Shown: positions 1-7,030 of the stretch, piece after piece | Position numbering within the stretch: position 1 is the stretch's first letter | Layout: each line of letters starts with the position of its first letter | Source of the DNA: Chloroflexota bacterium | GTDB lineage: Bacteria > Chloroflexota > Anaerolineae > Promineifilales > Promineifilaceae | NCBI GenBank assembly: GCA_003519205.1 | Contig: DOXE01000388.1 | Span: 1-8,313, forward strand | Length of the DNA stretch: 8,313 bases | Direction of reading: 5' to 3' | Made by a program: the position numbers and the translations under genes | Notes under the pieces: generated by a model | Seen by the model: the letters and a program-made list of their open reading frames with translations, nothing else | What the model was told of the DNA's origin: nothing | The model's database searches: none

Positions 1-662
1 ACCCCATCTGATATCGGATCTACACTGATTGGCCCTTGAATGGATAACCATGCTCCCCCTGTTTGTGGTCCATTGGCTTCTAGCTCGTAGGAGCCAAAAT
101 CTTCCATTTCTACCGAACCAAAGAATGTTACTTCACCTGAAACTGGAACCCCACTAGCCGGTGAGGTGATGTTCAAAGGAGCCGAGCAACCAGCGATAAC
201 AACAGTGGGTGTGATCTCAATTGTCTCGACCGTATCTTGAGTTTCACTTCCCGGGCCAGTAGATTCGAGACCAGGTCCAAGGGAGGAAGGGAGGGTCACT
301 GTTGGAGCAATAACGATTGTGGGCGTCCTTTGGGAAGCGCCGCCAATTGGTGTCGGCGAAGAAAGGGGAGTTGCAAATATGTTTGGGGTTGGGGTAGGTG
401 GTTTCAGAATGTCAGCTGGAAGTGTCGGCGCAACGCTATTATTTACATAAAAAACTAAGGCAATAACGGCTGTAAAAACGAAAATAAAGAAAAGGGAGCG
501 CCGTTGGAGGCGCTGTCCTCTCTCTTTCTCAAGACCGAACATTGCACCCCGCAACATGCGACGCGAACGCCATAATTCACTTAAGTACCATATCAGGCCG
601 AGTCCGCTTAGTATGTATATCCAAACATCGTTCCTGATTAGGAAAACGTATATCTTTTCCAT
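1..662 (-). CDS. Membrane-anchored protein with external Pro/Thr linker and Ig-like domain (3' part cut by window edge)
   Basis: The minus strand is open from an ATG at 662 to the left edge, giving 220 codons with no stop; the C-terminus lies outside the window. The protein begins MEKIYVFLIRNDVWIYILSG. Residues about 12-28 form a hydrophobic helix. Residues 29-56 form a strongly basic loop (RSRRMLRG, GQRLQRRS). Residues 57-73 (LFFIFVFTAVIALVFYV) form a second helix. From about 79 a Pro/Thr/Ser-rich linker (KPPTPTPN, SSPTP) follows, then from about 165 a beta-type module with ITSPASGVPVSGEVTFFGSV, typical of Ig-like extracellular modules in Chloroflexota. The positive-inside rule suggests a cytoplasmic basic loop with the linker and Ig-like part outside. 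An in-frame stop lies 11 codons before the ATG and no clear ribosome binding site precedes it. I cannot name a specific function. It is co-directional with the recombinase upstream but 179 bases away. Confidence 0.8.
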   Translation of the reverse strand, partial: MEKIYVFLIRNDVWIYILSGLGLIWYLSELWRSRRMLRGAMFGLEKERGQRLQRRSLFFIFVFTAVIALVFYVNNSVAPTLPADILKPPTPTPNIFATPLSSPTPIGGASQRTPTIVIAPTVTLPSSLGPGLESTGPGSETQDTVETIEITPTVVIAGCSAPLNITSPASGVPVSGEVTFFGSVEMEDFGSYELEANGPQTGGAWLSIQGPISVDPISDG

Positions 663-841
663 GGGCTTATGCCAGGAAAACTGGTTCGATCATTATAAAA
701 ATGTGATTTTGGGATTGGCTCTTGTGACAAATGCTATTGCACTAGCAATTGGCTTATCACTAAACCTAAAAGTTTTGAAATAAAGTGCGCCACCACCATC
801 ACAATCCACTGCTCGAAAACACAGCTAGATACAACGATTGA
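663..841. other. Gap between recombinase and membrane-protein gene; short dyads only
   Basis: This 179-base gap separates two minus-strand genes. It holds a small inverted repeat ATTGC-acta-GCAAT at 736-749. A second one, ACGATT-gatt-AATCGT at 834-849, straddles the stop codon of the recombinase. Neither is GC-rich or followed by a T run, so neither is a convincing terminator. On the minus strand TATAAT occurs at 686-691, about 24 bases before the ATG at 662, and could be a -10 box for the membrane-protein gene, but no good -35 is seen. A short plus-strand reading frame ending at 783 is discussed under findings. Confidence 0.5.
686..691 (-). promoter_or_regulatory. Possible -10 box for the membrane-protein gene
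   Basis: The minus strand reads TATAAT here, a perfect match to the sigma-70 -10 consensus, about 24 bases before the ATG at 662. There is no matching -35 at 16-18 bases and no TG extension. In AT-rich DNA such hexamers occur by chance, so support is weak. Confidence 0.25.
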
Positions 842-1717
842 TTAATCGTCAGCCTTTTCCTGTTCATTATATAATTGCGAGTATATCTGAGTTGTCGATA
901 TATTGGCATGTCCTAATAATTGTTGAACCTCTCGCAATTCTGTTCCGCTACTGAGCCGATGTGCTGCAAAACTGTGCCTGAGTGTATGAGGGGTCACTTT
1001 GTCTCCGAGTTGTGCTTGCTCAGCATAGGCCTTTATGATTAACCACAGCCCCTGGCGAGTTAATTGTTTTCCCCTGTGATTTAAGAATAAGGCGCTTTCA
1101 GACTTATCCTTCACGAGGTGTGGCCGTCCATTTTCTAAATAATCAACCAAAATATCACGCGTCTCTTCGTCAATTGGCAACTCGCGTAGCCTGTTATCTT
1201 TTCCTGGAAATGTGATAACCATGGCGGGCAGGTTAACATCGTCTGTTCGCAATGACACAGCCTCTGTAACTCGCATACCAGTTGCGTATAGTACATGTAG
1301 CAGTGCCGAATCTCGTAGATTTTTTGGTGAATCTTTCTCAGTCGGTGCTTCCAATAAGCGTTCGACATCATCCGAGGATAGGGTTTGTGGCAGCCTCTTC
1401 TTCACTCTGGGCGAATCCAGATTTGCTGTCGGGTCGGAGGTTATGTACCCCCTGGCAAGCAAAAAGTGGAAAAAGGATTTTATGGCAGCCACTTTCCGAG
1501 CGACCGAGGAAGCGGTGTAGGATTTCCGCTTTAAAATATCGGAATATTCAGATACCATCAGGTAGGAAACATCTGCCCAGTACAGGACCTCTGGATATTG
1601 AACATTGAGCCAATCCAAAAACTGACTAAGATCGTTTCTGTAAGCGGCAATCGTATTATCTGAATAATTCCGCTCGTTTGAAAGGAAATTGAGAAAGGCC
1701 AGCAGTTGATCTTCCAT
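842..1717 (-). CDS. xerD: XerD-like tyrosine recombinase
   Basis: This is a complete tyrosine recombinase of Xer size (291 residues from the ATG at 1717). The family cuts and rejoins DNA through a 3'-phosphotyrosine, and XerC/XerD resolve chromosome dimers at dif near division. The N-terminal SAM-like DNA-binding domain covers about residues 4-95 (SDNTIAAYRNDLSQFLDWL). The catalytic domain carries the full active site; counted from the TTG at 1726 it is Arg152 (ATGMRVTEA), Lys176 (GKDNRLRELPI), His247 and Arg250 (HTLRHSF), His273 (LGHANISTTQ) and the nucleophile Tyr282 (IYSQL). The usual IYTH is IYSQ here. The stretches LENGRPHL and LTRQGLWLIIKAYAEQA resemble XerD more than XerC, but this cannot be settled by eye. 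The frame extends to a TTG at 1726, but AGGAG at 1727-1731 abuts that codon and sits 9 bases from the ATG at 1717, which I prefer; a GTG at 1720 (6 bases) is also possible. A phage or integron-type integrase is less likely because nothing mobile surrounds it. Confidence 0.9.
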   Translation of the reverse strand: MEDQLLAFLNFLSNERNYSDNTIAAYRNDLSQFLDWLNVQYPEVLYWADVSYLMVSEYSDILKRKSYTASSVARKVAAIKSFFHFLLARGYITSDPTANLDSPRVKKRLPQTLSSDDVERLLEAPTEKDSPKNLRDSALLHVLYATGMRVTEAVSLRTDDVNLPAMVITFPGKDNRLRELPIDEETRDILVDYLENGRPHLVKDKSESALFLNHRGKQLTRQGLWLIIKAYAEQAQLGDKVTPHTLRHSFAAHRLSSGTELREVQQLLGHANISTTQIYSQLYNEQEKADD

Positions 1718-1726
1718 CACCTGCAA

Positions 1727-1731
1727 CTCCT
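1727..1731 (-). promoter_or_regulatory. Ribosome binding site deciding the recombinase start
   Basis: The minus strand reads AGGAG here. It directly abuts the upstream TTG codon at 1724-1726, lies 6 bases from a GTG (1718-1720) and 9 bases from the ATG (1715-1717). This spacing argues against the longest TTG reading and for the ATG or GTG. Confidence 0.65.
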
Positions 1732-1821
1732 AGGTACTATGGCATCAAAAGCAAGCAGTTTGCGTATAGTAATATTGGGGCACGAAAGAAATCTCATATT
1801 ATGTTAGATTACTGCACGGGC

Positions 1822-1830
1822 ATTATAACA
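1822..1830 (-). promoter_or_regulatory. Extended -10 promoter element for the recombinase gene
   Basis: The minus strand reads TGTTATAAT: a perfect TATAAT -10 (1822-1827) with the TGn extension (1828-1830). The -35 region is poor (TTCAAT at a 16-base spacing), which is usual for extended -10 promoters. Transcription would start near 1815 and leave a leader of about 98 bases before the ATG at 1717. Confidence 0.45.
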
Positions 1831-1964
1831 AACTTTTCATAATATTGAAGCATCTAGACATAAACATGAGATAAACTTTGCGTGAATTCGTAGTTTATCG
1901 GTTTTTAAACCCAGCAACTATTTCAGAAAAAATTCATTCGATTGATTACTATAGCAAGCGGTAT

Positions 1965-1976
1965 CAATCTGGATTG
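1965..1976. repeat. Short inverted repeat in the -35 region of the cDPGS-like gene
   Basis: CAATC-tg-GATTG is a perfect 5-base dyad with a 2-base spacer. Its place just upstream of the extended -10 fits an operator or activator half-site pair, but at this length chance is a real alternative. Confidence 0.3.
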
Positions 1977-1988
1977 CTGGTTGCCTTT

Positions 1989-1997
1989 TGGTATGAT
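1989..1997 (+). promoter_or_regulatory. Extended -10 promoter element for the cDPGS-like gene
   Basis: TGG-TATGAT matches an extended -10 (TGn plus TATAAT with one mismatch). No clear -35 lies 16-18 bases upstream. A start near 2004 would give a leader of about 48 bases. A small inverted repeat (1965-1976) lies just upstream, around the -35 position. Confidence 0.4.
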
Positions 1998-2042
1998 TAG
2001 ACTGTCGTAGAGTAACCTGTCAACCTATTTAATTATCATCGT

Positions 2043-2047
2043 GGAGG
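2043..2047 (+). promoter_or_regulatory. Ribosome binding site of the cDPGS-like gene
   Basis: GGAGG lies 4 bases before the ATG at 2052. It is the strongest Shine-Dalgarno match in the window and fixes this start. Confidence 0.8.
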
Positions 2048-2051
2048 AAAA

Positions 2052-3374
2052 ATGAGTTCAGTAGAGCGGGTGATCATCGCTGGCGCGGCCGGGCGTGATT
2101 TCCATGATTTCAACACTTTCTTCAGGACAAATAAACGATTTAAGGTGCTTGCATTTACTGCAACCCAAATCCCCAACATCGAGGGTCGGCTATATCCCCC
2201 AGAATTAGCCGGGAGGTTATACCCAGGTGGCATACCCATTTACCCTGAAGTTGAGCTTACTGAGCTCATAAAAAAACTGGCCGTGAACCAGGTTGTATTT
2301 TCGTATTCGGACGTTTCCCATGAATACGTCATGCACTTGGCCTCACGCGTGCTCGCCGCTGGCGCAGACTTTAAAATGCTTGGTCCTAATCGGACTATGC
2401 TCAGAACTCAAAAACCAGTTGTTTCTATCTGTGCTGTGCGAACTGGATCCGGAAAAAGCCAAACATCACGTCGTGTAGTGAGCATTTTAAAGTCCAAGGG
2501 TTATGAGAAAGTAGTGACTGTACGCCATCCTATGCCCTATGGCAATATTGCCGACCAGGCAGTTCAGAGATTTGCATCATATGACGACTTAGAAAGACAA
2601 AACTGTACCATCGAGGAACGGGAAGAGTATGAACCGTATATCGACATGGGAGCAGTGATTTATGCTGGTGTTGATTATGGTGAAATTCTTAAAAAGGTTG
2701 AGGAGGAAGCTAACATCATCGTTTGGGATGGAGGTAACAACGATCTACCATTTTTCGCCTCTGATTTTCATATAGTCGTTACCGATCCCCACCGGCCGGG
2801 TCATGAGCTAAGATATCATCCAGGAGAAACGAACCTCCGAATGGCTGATGTGGTGGTGATTAATAAGGTCGACACGGCCGATCATCAGAATGTCGTTAAA
2901 GTGCAACAAAATATCCGCTTGGTAAATCCCAAAGCCGTCATCGTGAAGGCGGCATCGCCGATAATGGTTGAAGATCCATTAACTATACGGGATAAGAGGG
3001 TCTTGGTAGTTGAGGATGGGCCAACACTCACTCATGGTGAGATGAGCTATGGCGCAGGATATGTTGCCGCTACTTATTATGATGCTAGAGAAATCGTGGA
3101 CCCCCGCCCTTATGCCGTTCGATCGATTGTTAAGACCTACGAGACATATCCGGATACCGGTCCGATCCTACCAGCGATGGGTTATGGGGACGAACAGATA
3201 AAAGATCTTGAAGCGACGATCAATCAGACGCCTTCAGATTTAGTACTTATCGCTACCCCCATCGATCTCGGCCGGTTAGTTAATATCAATAAGCCCAGCC
3301 AGAGGGTACGTTATAAATTACAAGAGATTGGCCAACCGACATTGAAGGAGCTCTTAGAAGAAAAATTTGGCTGA
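2052..3374 (+). CDS. cyclic 2,3-diphosphoglycerate synthetase-like P-loop GTPase
   Basis: This complete 440-residue protein starts at an ATG with a strong ribosome binding site. It resembles the family of predicted GTPases (COG2403) that includes archaeal cyclic 2,3-diphosphoglycerate synthetase, which closes 2,3-diphosphoglycerate to its cyclic anhydride using ATP. An N-terminal Rossmann-like part opens with VIIAGAAGRDFHDFN (residues 7-21) and continues with FTATQIPNIEGRLYPPELAG and SYSDVSHEYV. A P-loop follows at about 128-136 (AVRTGSGKS), then VRHPMPYG, WDGGNND (225-231) and a G4-like NKVD (271-274). The C-terminal part has IATPIDLGRLV and ends QPTLKELLEEKFG. All motifs are intact and the length fits the archaeal enzyme. 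In bacteria the product and role are uncertain, because cyclic diphosphoglycerate is best known from methanogens; the cDPGS name describes the family, not a proven reaction. The gene is monocistronic and converges on the PKD/CAP gene with a 24-base gap. Confidence 0.82.
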   Translation: MSSVERVIIAGAAGRDFHDFNTFFRTNKRFKVLAFTATQIPNIEGRLYPPELAGRLYPGGIPIYPEVELTELIKKLAVNQVVFSYSDVSHEYVMHLASRVLAAGADFKMLGPNRTMLRTQKPVVSICAVRTGSGKSQTSRRVVSILKSKGYEKVVTVRHPMPYGNIADQAVQRFASYDDLERQNCTIEEREEYEPYIDMGAVIYAGVDYGEILKKVEEEANIIVWDGGNNDLPFFASDFHIVVTDPHRPGHELRYHPGETNLRMADVVVINKVDTADHQNVVKVQQNIRLVNPKAVIVKAASPIMVEDPLTIRDKRVLVVEDGPTLTHGEMSYGAGYVAATYYDAREIVDPRPYAVRSIVKTYETYPDTGPILPAMGYGDEQIKDLEATINQTPSDLVLIATPIDLGRLVNINKPSQRVRYKLQEIGQPTLKELLEEKFG

Positions 3375-3398
3375 TTTGGAGAGGATGCTTGGATAGCT

Positions 3399-5648
3399 CT
3401 ACCGCGATCTTGATCGAGGCACGGGTGTCGTAGGAGGTTCAAGCTCGGTACTTGGTTCCACCGGTGTTGGTTCTCCTGTGGGTTGTGGATTGCTTAGATC
3501 ATTTCCAGACTCATGAAACACGATGGGCCAGGACAACGTTTCATTCAGGACTAGCGCTTGACTATTATCTTCTAAACGCACAAGCCAGTGGTGAAGACCA
3601 GGAGTTACCGGAACATTCGATGACGGTACATTAAATTGGTATTGATTCGAGGGTTGCGAATCTCTGACGCTTCCGATTCTAAAAGTCCTGCCATTGGCTT
3701 CCATAAAAATGCTAAATTGTTGTTCTGCAGATAATAGTTCAGACCACGACCAAGTGAATATCAAGTTGGTGCCCGATGTAAGGGCAAACTCACTATTTTG
3801 AGGGGGACCAAGAAGCTTGATCTCAGGATCAGGAGCGGTAAGAGATGGGGAAGCCGCCTCTTCTGACGGGAGACTCACCTCGACTCGTGGTAAACCTAAA
3901 GAACCGAATTCAGCGGTCCAATACCAAACATTTGGAGCGCTATAATTTTCGCTGAAGGCGACACCGACATCAGTGGCTGCTGGGTTTAAGATGATCGCTT
4001 TATGGGCTGGACTTGATAACCAATATTGGACAGGCTCAATCGCATACTGCATTCCCCAGGCCGTTGCCTCCCCTCCATATCCGCCAGGGTATCCTGATAA
4101 CTGAACTCTTAAGGCTGGTGATGATCCATCCGATCCTTCATGTCCCGTTAGTCCAAGATTTGCCATGTCGTCGGTATGAATTTGGGCAGCATTACTCAGT
4201 TCGGTGACAGGGGTCAGGGGTTGGAGATTATAGATTCTCCTCGCCTCGTTGATATAGGCCAATAGTTTCTCGGCCGGGCTCATTTCTGGCGGCAATTCCA
4301 ATGGTTCCAGTGCAATTTCCGCTTCGCCGTCTGGTAATACCTCTAATTCATTACCATTGCTCAGAACTTCAAGCCCTGGTGATGATCCACCTCCCTTGAT
4401 AACCAAAGGAAGATACAACTGCAGATTACCTGGATTCACATCGATCCATCTTTCCAGCACGGTATCACCAAATTCGTTGCTTGCCGTTACAGTAATTTGA
4501 TAGACACCTGCTGACCAGTAAACGTGGGTTATCTGGCCGCCCTCATAGACATGGCCATCGCCCATATCCCAGTGAATTTTTGAGGTCGTATCGTCGAAGA
4601 AAGCCTGGCCATTTATTGGCTTACCAGCATCTATAAACTCGTCAACGATCAGGTCTGCCGTTGGCGGAAGACCTACGTTTACAGGCAAAAAAGTTTCGCT
4701 GGTCCCAACATCATTCTGGATGGTCAAGTGAACCTGGTAAGTACCCGGAGACGGGTATTGATGGCTGGGATTCTTTTCTGTACTCGTAATGCCATCTCCA
4801 AAATCCCACAGATAAATGAGAGGAGATTGTCCACCACTTTGGTCGATAAAGTTGACGATTTCATTGGCGATTGGAGCTGGATCGCTGATAGAAAAATGGG
4901 CAATTGGCTGTGACACGATAGTAATCTGTCCGCTATTCGTTGCCGACCCAAGCGGATTTGATGCTTGGAGGATGATGTTATAGATTCCTGGAGTTGAGTA
5001 CACGACTTCAGGATTACTGACGTCAATAATGCGCCCATCCCCAAGACTCCAAATCTGGGTGATGGGTCCTGGTCCCGAAACATCGCCGACAAGATGGACG
5101 GGTTGGCCTACGGCCGCCTGCGGGGGATCGAATGACAAGTTGACCGTCGGCCGGACGCCGACCCAATATGATGTGGTAAAAGTTTGCTCTTGACCACTAC
5201 TTTTAAGGATAGCCACTATCTTCTGTTCAGGGGTCTTTATATCAGCCACATTTGACCGCAAACTAATATTCAAAGATTGACTTGAGCCTGCTCCTGGAAC
5301 TATCGGCTGCCAACTTATTTCATTTGTCTGAGCATTATAAAATGTTCCTGAAGGTAGTTCATCCAGGTCAAAAGATAATACTTCGGGAATTTTGAGCGTA
5401 ATCTCTGGAGCTTGAATCGCAGAATCGTTGTTCGTCAATATGACGATTACGTTTATTGGTTCGCCGGGTTCAACTGCTTGGGGTGAAACATTCAATTCGA
5501 CATCGATATTTCCAGTTGATTGTTGATATTCTGTAAACGATAGGACAGCTGGCGGTTTGGATTTAGCCTTGGTATCTGGAACGAAGGCTAAGCCCAATAT
5601 GATGACTAACAGCCCCATTAGCACAAGAAGACGACCCTTCCCAACCAT
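3399..5648 (-). CDS. Secreted protein with three PKD domains, a CAP/SCP domain and a C-terminal beta domain
   Basis: The frame is open from 5753, but the first 35 residues look unlike a secretory N-terminus and overlap the upstream gene. From the ATG at 5648 the product (749 residues) starts with a classical signal peptide: MVGKGR, then the hydrophobic LLVLMGLLVIILGLAFV, with cleavage plausible after TKA. Domains in this numbering: a DUF11-like beta domain (about 50-160); PKD 1 (166-245, WSLGDG), PKD 2 (247-325, WDFGDG) and PKD 3 (327-403, WDMGDG); a linker motif LYLPLVIKG (411-419) typical of Chloroflexota secreted proteins; a CAP/SCP domain (about 457-585) with AAQIHTDDM, TGHEGSDG, GEATAWG and SSPAHKAI; an Ig/FN-like C-terminal domain (605-712) with WSW and HHWLVRL; and a Pro/Thr-rich tail ending PRSRSR. 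No sortase signal or C-terminal membrane helix is present, so it is probably released or held loosely. CAP proteins have varied roles, so the substrate or partner is unknown. The preceding gene ends 52 bases away, suggesting one operon. No strong ribosome binding site is seen. Confidence 0.88.
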   Translation of the reverse strand: MVGKGRLLVLMGLLVIILGLAFVPDTKAKSKPPAVLSFTEYQQSTGNIDVELNVSPQAVEPGEPINVIVILTNNDSAIQAPEITLKIPEVLSFDLDELPSGTFYNAQTNEISWQPIVPGAGSSQSLNISLRSNVADIKTPEQKIVAILKSSGQEQTFTTSYWVGVRPTVNLSFDPPQAAVGQPVHLVGDVSGPGPITQIWSLGDGRIIDVSNPEVVYSTPGIYNIILQASNPLGSATNSGQITIVSQPIAHFSISDPAPIANEIVNFIDQSGGQSPLIYLWDFGDGITSTEKNPSHQYPSPGTYQVHLTIQNDVGTSETFLPVNVGLPPTADLIVDEFIDAGKPINGQAFFDDTTSKIHWDMGDGHVYEGGQITHVYWSAGVYQITVTASNEFGDTVLERWIDVNPGNLQLYLPLVIKGGGSSPGLEVLSNGNELEVLPDGEAEIALEPLELPPEMSPAEKLLAYINEARRIYNLQPLTPVTELSNAAQIHTDDMANLGLTGHEGSDGSSPALRVQLSGYPGGYGGEATAWGMQYAIEPVQYWLSSPAHKAIILNPAATDVGVAFSENYSAPNVWYWTAEFGSLGLPRVEVSLPSEEAASPSLTAPDPEIKLLGPPQNSEFALTSGTNLIFTWSWSELLSAEQQFSIFMEANGRTFRIGSVRDSQPSNQYQFNVPSSNVPVTPGLHHWLVRLEDNSQALVLNETLSWPIVFHESGNDLSNPQPTGEPTPVEPSTELEPPTTPVPRSRSR

Positions 5649-5700
5649 TTGTCTCAGTGTATCAGAGAAATATTCGCAGCACAAGGGTTCGACTATTGCC

Positions 5701-6927
5701 TCATTCGGTAGCAAAAAAGTCGCTTTGTCTTTGTAATAGAAATAGCGCCACAATTAAAAAAATTGGAACTGGGAAAAACATAATTGGATTTTGGAAATTC
5801 CCGACTTTTGTGGTCAGGAATAAGGCCCATAGTCCAACAAGAATTAATAAAATCGTCGAGGCGACAAGCCAGCGTCCCGCTCGACCGTACTTCTTTTCCC
5901 ACTCGGCGAAGACCAGAACTAACGCAGGAAAGAGGACAATATAGCTGGATGTGGCCGTCGAAATACCGATAAATGTCGTGATTGTTAAAGTGGCATACGC
6001 TGATAGTAGGAAGGCTTTGAACTCTTTTCGCCAAGCCTTATTCCAACACCATAAAAGTAGTAGGCTCATAACCAGTGTCAGCAAGTACCCAAACCAACGG
6101 CCATAAGCTGGCCACCACTCGAAAAAGACTGTAGCTGGAGTTGCCGCCGGAGTGTATCCAGGGTAAGCAAGTATTTGGCGCACATTCTGCAATATCCAGT
6201 CTGGCACCAAAGCTGTCGATAGGATGACAAAAAAGAATAAAGTGCCTAGGGTACTGCCGATCAACCGCCATCTCCTTTTTGAAAGAGCCCAAATCAGAAC
6301 CAGGGGAATTAGCAACACGACCACCTGAGGTTTGATTGTAGCCAAGCCCAAGAGGACGCCAGCAACGATATCTTGCTCACGGGAAATGGCCAAGAGTGCT
6401 GAGGCCGTAAATAAGGCAACTAAGATAGATGGATTTCCATTAATGAGTGGTCGAACGCTATGATACCAGAGTAGGACAAAGACTGATAGTAAAAATAGAG
6501 TTGCCATTGACGGCCGCCAATCAGCCAATTGAATGCTGAAAATGACCAGGAGAATCAAAGCGATTTGAAGCGTTGTTTGCCATATTCCCCGGACCAATTC
6601 ATAATCAGCTATCAAGGAGAAAGGGGTGAATACTAAAAAAGAGTAGAGGGGATAAACGAATAAGGCCTGATCTTCTCCAGGCTTAGCCGGCCGGCCGTAC
6701 ATGAACTCTTGAATAGCTTGAGTTGTCGCTTGGCTATAAGGACTGTCCCCTTCAGTAAATAGTAATCGAACACCGAGCCAGCGAGGAATGAAGTCAGCCC
6801 CTCCTGGATTGTCCTCAGCATAGTTGATGTTAGTGATCGTCAATATGACTAGAACAATAATCGCAAGAGCGAGGGCAAGCGGTAACATTATTCGGGTTTT
6901 ATTAGCTCTGGCTATCGCATTATTCAT
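5701..6927 (-). CDS. GT87-type (DUF2029) polytopic membrane glycosyltransferase
   Basis: This complete 408-residue integral membrane protein has about 11-12 hydrophobic segments, the clearest near 13-31, 115-133, 141-155, 198-214, 223-241, 278-294, 326-341, 352-371 and 380-398. It fits the GT-C fold family GT87, whose members use polyprenyl-phosphate-linked sugars and transfer them on the outer face of the membrane (for example mannosyltransferases of actinobacteria). Supporting motifs: GGADFIPRWLGVRLL (42-56), with the Asp expected in the first external loop; FVYPLYSFLVFTPFSL (90-105); NGNPSILVAL (163-172), close to the family GQ/GN motif; and ATIKPQVVVLL (196-206). The external loop near 260-275 is Pro/Thr/Trp-rich. 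It starts at the ATG at 6927 with no strong ribosome binding site. It lies just upstream of the PKD/CAP gene in the same direction and diverges from the bactofilin gene. The sugar and acceptor cannot be read from sequence. Confidence 0.8.
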   Translation of the reverse strand: MNNAIARANKTRIMLPLALALAIIVLVILTITNINYAEDNPGGADFIPRWLGVRLLFTEGDSPYSQATTQAIQEFMYGRPAKPGEDQALFVYPLYSFLVFTPFSLIADYELVRGIWQTTLQIALILLVIFSIQLADWRPSMATLFLLSVFVLLWYHSVRPLINGNPSILVALFTASALLAISREQDIVAGVLLGLATIKPQVVVLLIPLVLIWALSKRRWRLIGSTLGTLFFFVILSTALVPDWILQNVRQILAYPGYTPAATPATVFFEWWPAYGRWFGYLLTLVMSLLLLWCWNKAWRKEFKAFLLSAYATLTITTFIGISTATSSYIVLFPALVLVFAEWEKKYGRAGRWLVASTILLILVGLWALFLTTKVGNFQNPIMFFPVPIFLIVALFLLQRQSDFFATE

Positions 6928-6996
6928 AATTGTATCTTAACGATTTCCAACAAAAGTGGACATCAATTGATCGTCTGGTTAGCGTACGGTATTCGC

Positions 6997-7026
6997 TTGG
7001 ACGGGTTATTTCGGGCACGGCATAAT
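6997..7026 (+). promoter_or_regulatory. Candidate promoter for the bactofilin-like gene
   Basis: TTGGAC (6997-7002, four of six matches to TTGACA) and CATAAT (7021-7026, five of six matches to TATAAT) are separated by 18 bases. Transcription would start near 7033, about 45 bases before the ATG. A later TATGAT at 7043-7048 is an alternative -10 without a good -35. Confidence 0.4.
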
Positions 7027-7030
7027 ACGG

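Larger units (their letters stand above)
1718..2051. other. Divergent intergenic region between recombinase and GTPase genes
   Basis: These 334 AT-rich bases separate two divergently transcribed genes. They contain an extended -10 element pointing each way, one short inverted repeat next to the rightward promoter, and ribosome binding sites at both ends. I see no tRNA, no structured riboswitch and no reading frame that looks coding. The central part, roughly 1840-1960, is simply AT-rich. Confidence 0.6.

Noticed and set aside
237..458. Plus-strand reading frame
   Set aside because: It is antisense to the partial membrane-protein gene, and its peptide is rich in Trp, Cys, Arg and Gly with no family resemblance.
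1212..1608. Plus-strand reading frames over the recombinase
   Set aside because: They lie opposite conserved catalytic-domain codons and encode low-complexity, unrecognisable peptides; they are shadows.
842..2051. Mobile element or integron organisation around the recombinase
   Set aside because: There are no terminal repeats, attachment-site duplication, excisionase or cassette-like genes nearby; the protein looks like a housekeeping Xer recombinase.
3405..3416. Hairpin CGATC-tt-GATCG between the convergent genes as a terminator
   Set aside because: The stem is only 5 bases with a 2-base loop, lies inside the end of the PKD/CAP frame, and has no T run on either strand.
5649..5753. N-terminal extension of the PKD/CAP protein to an ATG at 5753
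   Set aside because: The extra 35 residues would overlap the GT87 gene end and put a non-secretory, Cys- and Tyr-rich segment before a clean signal peptide that begins at the ATG at 5648.
5693..6292. Minus- and plus-strand reading frames inside the GT87 gene
   Set aside because: They are in other frames of a gene with a clear membrane-protein pattern and have no family features.
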